Positions 62,856 to 64,000 of a stretch of DNA of 64,000 nucleotides are shown here, piece after piece (position 1 is the first letter of the stretch; the number at the start of each line of letters is the position of its first letter). This DNA comes from CAWDMN01 sp963803155 (GTDB lineage Bacteria; Acidobacteriota; Terriglobia; Versatilivoradales; Versatilivoraceae), in NCBI GenBank assembly GCA_963803155.1, contig CAWDMN010000052.1, forward strand, positions 62,001-126,000. Reading direction: 5' to 3'. The position numbers and the translations under genes were made by a program. The notes below the pieces were generated by a model. That model made no database searches. It was given only the letters and a program-made list of their open reading frames with translations, and was not told the DNA's origin.

Positions 62856-63886
62856 AATTTGGATCGACTCATCTTCGGAGGGGGGGGGACTTTAACCGCT
62901 TGAAAGCGGCGCTCCAGAGAGCGGTCCCGCTCAATGGTTTTGCGAAATTCCGCTGGGGTGGTCGCGCCGATGCATTGAATTTCGCCGCGACTCAATGCGG
63001 GCTTCAAGATGTTCGCGGCATCCAAAGAGCCTTCGGCCGATCCGGCGCCCACCAAAGTATGCAGCTCATCAATGAAGATAATGGCATTTGGATTTTCAAC
63101 CAATTCCTTCATAATGGTTTTGAGGCGCTCTTCAAATTGGCCGCGGTACTTGGTTCCCGCCACAATTAAAGAAAGATCCAGTGCCAGGATTCGTTTATCC
63201 GCCAGGTAGCTCGGGACGCCTCCCTCCACAATTTTTTGCGCCAAACCTTCCACAATGGCGGTTTTCCCGACTCCGGGTTCGCCAATCAACACCGGATTGT
63301 TCTTGGTGCGCCGGCATAGGATCTGAATGACCCGCTCTAATTCGTTGTCCCGGCCAATGAGAGGATCCAAGGAGTTTTCCGTGGCCAATTGAGTCAAATC
63401 GCGGCTGAATTCGGCTAGCAGCGGTGTCTCTTTGGGTTTGGAGGCATATCCCTTGTCGGATTGAGTCCGGCCTAGTTCTTCGCGAATCGCATTCAAGCGC
63501 AATCCGCGTTCATGCAGAATTTCGGCGGCAATGGAGCGGTCTTCCCGTAAAATGCCCAACAACAAATGCTCCGTGCCAATGTGGCGATGACGCAACCGCT
63601 CGGCTTCTTCCGCGGCATAGGCAAGAATGCGCTTGCATTCAGCGCTCAATGGAAGTTCGATTGAGGTGGAAACCTTTTCGCGAATGATGGTTTTCCCCTC
63701 AATCTCTTTGCGGATCGATTCAAGAGAAGAGTGAGAGCGCAAGAAGCGGGTAGCCAAGCTTTTGTCTTCCCGCATCAGACCGAGCAATAGGTGTTCGGTC
63801 TCAATTGTGGGGCTGCCGAATTGGCTGGCCTCATATCGGGCAAAAAAGATCACCCGTCGCGCTTTTTCTGTATATCGTTCAAACAT
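62852..63886 (-). CDS. clpC: ClpC-type ATPase, N-terminal piece (frameshifted gene)
   Basis: The 344-codon 5' part: two Clp-N repeats (about 1-140; FGSPTIETEHLLLGLMRED and RHRHIGTEHLLLGILRED), D1 Walker A GEPGVGKTA and Walker B IIFIDELHTLVGAG, up to IERDRSLERRFQAVKV. There the coding strand has GT followed by nine C (62888-62880); the frame then turns into PPPPKMSRSKF and stops. With ten C it would read VPPPSEDESIQILTGIKDRYE, the expected ClpC sequence. ClpC unfolds substrates for ClpP. The start ATG 63886 gives the normal family N-terminus MFERYTEKARRVIFFAR. Confidence 0.9.
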   Translation of the reverse strand: MFERYTEKARRVIFFARYEASQFGSPTIETEHLLLGLMREDKSLATRFLRSHSSLESIRKEIEGKTIIREKVSTSIELPLSAECKRILAYAAEEAERLRHRHIGTEHLLLGILREDRSIAAEILHERGLRLNAIREELGRTQSDKGYASKPKETPLLAEFSRDLTQLATENSLDPLIGRDNELERVIQILCRRTKNNPVLIGEPGVGKTAIVEGLAQKIVEGGVPSYLADKRILALDLSLIVAGTKYRGQFEERLKTIMKELVENPNAIIFIDELHTLVGAGSAEGSLDAANILKPALSRGEIQCIGATTPAEFRKTIERDRSLERRFQAVKVPPPPKMSRSKF

Positions 63887-64000
63887 AATCGTTCGTCACG
63901 TCACTTAACAAGCCGTTTTCCAAAAGCAAGACCCTATCACATCTAGAAGCTATTTTAACATTATGGGTTGCCAGCAGTGAAGTTAGTTTTTTCTCCCGCT
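63887..64000. other. Upstream region of clpC, window edge
   Basis: 114 bases ahead of clpC. No gene or consensus promoter could be identified in what is visible. Confidence 0.35.

Overview
The window looks like a chromosome segment of a diderm bacterium, most likely an Acidobacteriota. The clearest pointers are a ~1,170-residue Oar-like TonB-dependent receptor with an N-terminal carboxypeptidase-regulatory domain, DUF1080, DUF362 and GYF-AIM24 proteins, and a carboxypeptidase-regulatory membrane protein coupled to the cytochrome c maturation genes. Lipid A genes (lpxA, lpxI, fabZ), bamA and ompH prove an outer membrane. No rRNA, tRNA or CRISPR array was seen. Phylum assignment is inference, with no marker-gene search.

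Layout. 1-8.8 kb (+ strand): partial Gfo/Idh/MocA oxidoreductase, Tat-exported DUF362 protein, beta-propeller protein, LolA-like/thioredoxin fusion, PBP4-type carboxypeptidase, small membrane protein, then a textbook cyclic-di-GMP-I riboswitch in front of a 113-aa orphan protein. 9.2-13.0 kb (- strand): TonB-like protein, GYF-AIM24 protein, chlorite-dismutase-family protein. 13.2-20.4 kb (- strand): a System I cytochrome c maturation locus in the order ccmE, ccmF, ccmH, a CcmI-like gene, a carboxypeptidase-regulatory membrane protein, ccmA, ccmB, ccmC, ccmD; CcmE carries Cys where the haem-binding His is expected and no ccmG lies in the locus. 20.8-29.6 kb (- strand): DUF512 protein, SprT-like protease, GxxExxY remnant, two secreted unknowns, TPR protein and uvrA behind a near-perfect sigma-70 promoter.

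30-47.4 kb (+ strand): alkaline-phosphatase-superfamily/TPR protein, the TonB receptor interrupted by one in-frame stop, then genes that look like uptake and use of (amino)sugars: two GlmS-like SIS proteins, a ROK kinase, a URO-D-family protein and a DUF1080 protein, interspersed with ribA, a CPA2 antiporter, a TlpA-like protein and an IS701-family insertion sequence. 47.8-64 kb (- strand): hflX-hfq-miaA with a tiny membrane ORF overlapping the miaA start, a second TonB-like protein, then the envelope cluster (Gfo/Idh/MocA, lpxI, lpxA, fabZ, ompH, a YVTN propeller protein, bamA; lpxD is absent), and a clpC-type gene split by a frameshift in a run of nine cytosines.

Two interspersed repeat families occur: a ~100-bp two-hairpin element (three copies) and a GC-rich ~130-165-bp element (two copies). 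The most interesting signals are the c-di-GMP riboswitch with its orphan gene, the variant Ccm system, and the two single-event interruptions of otherwise intact genes.
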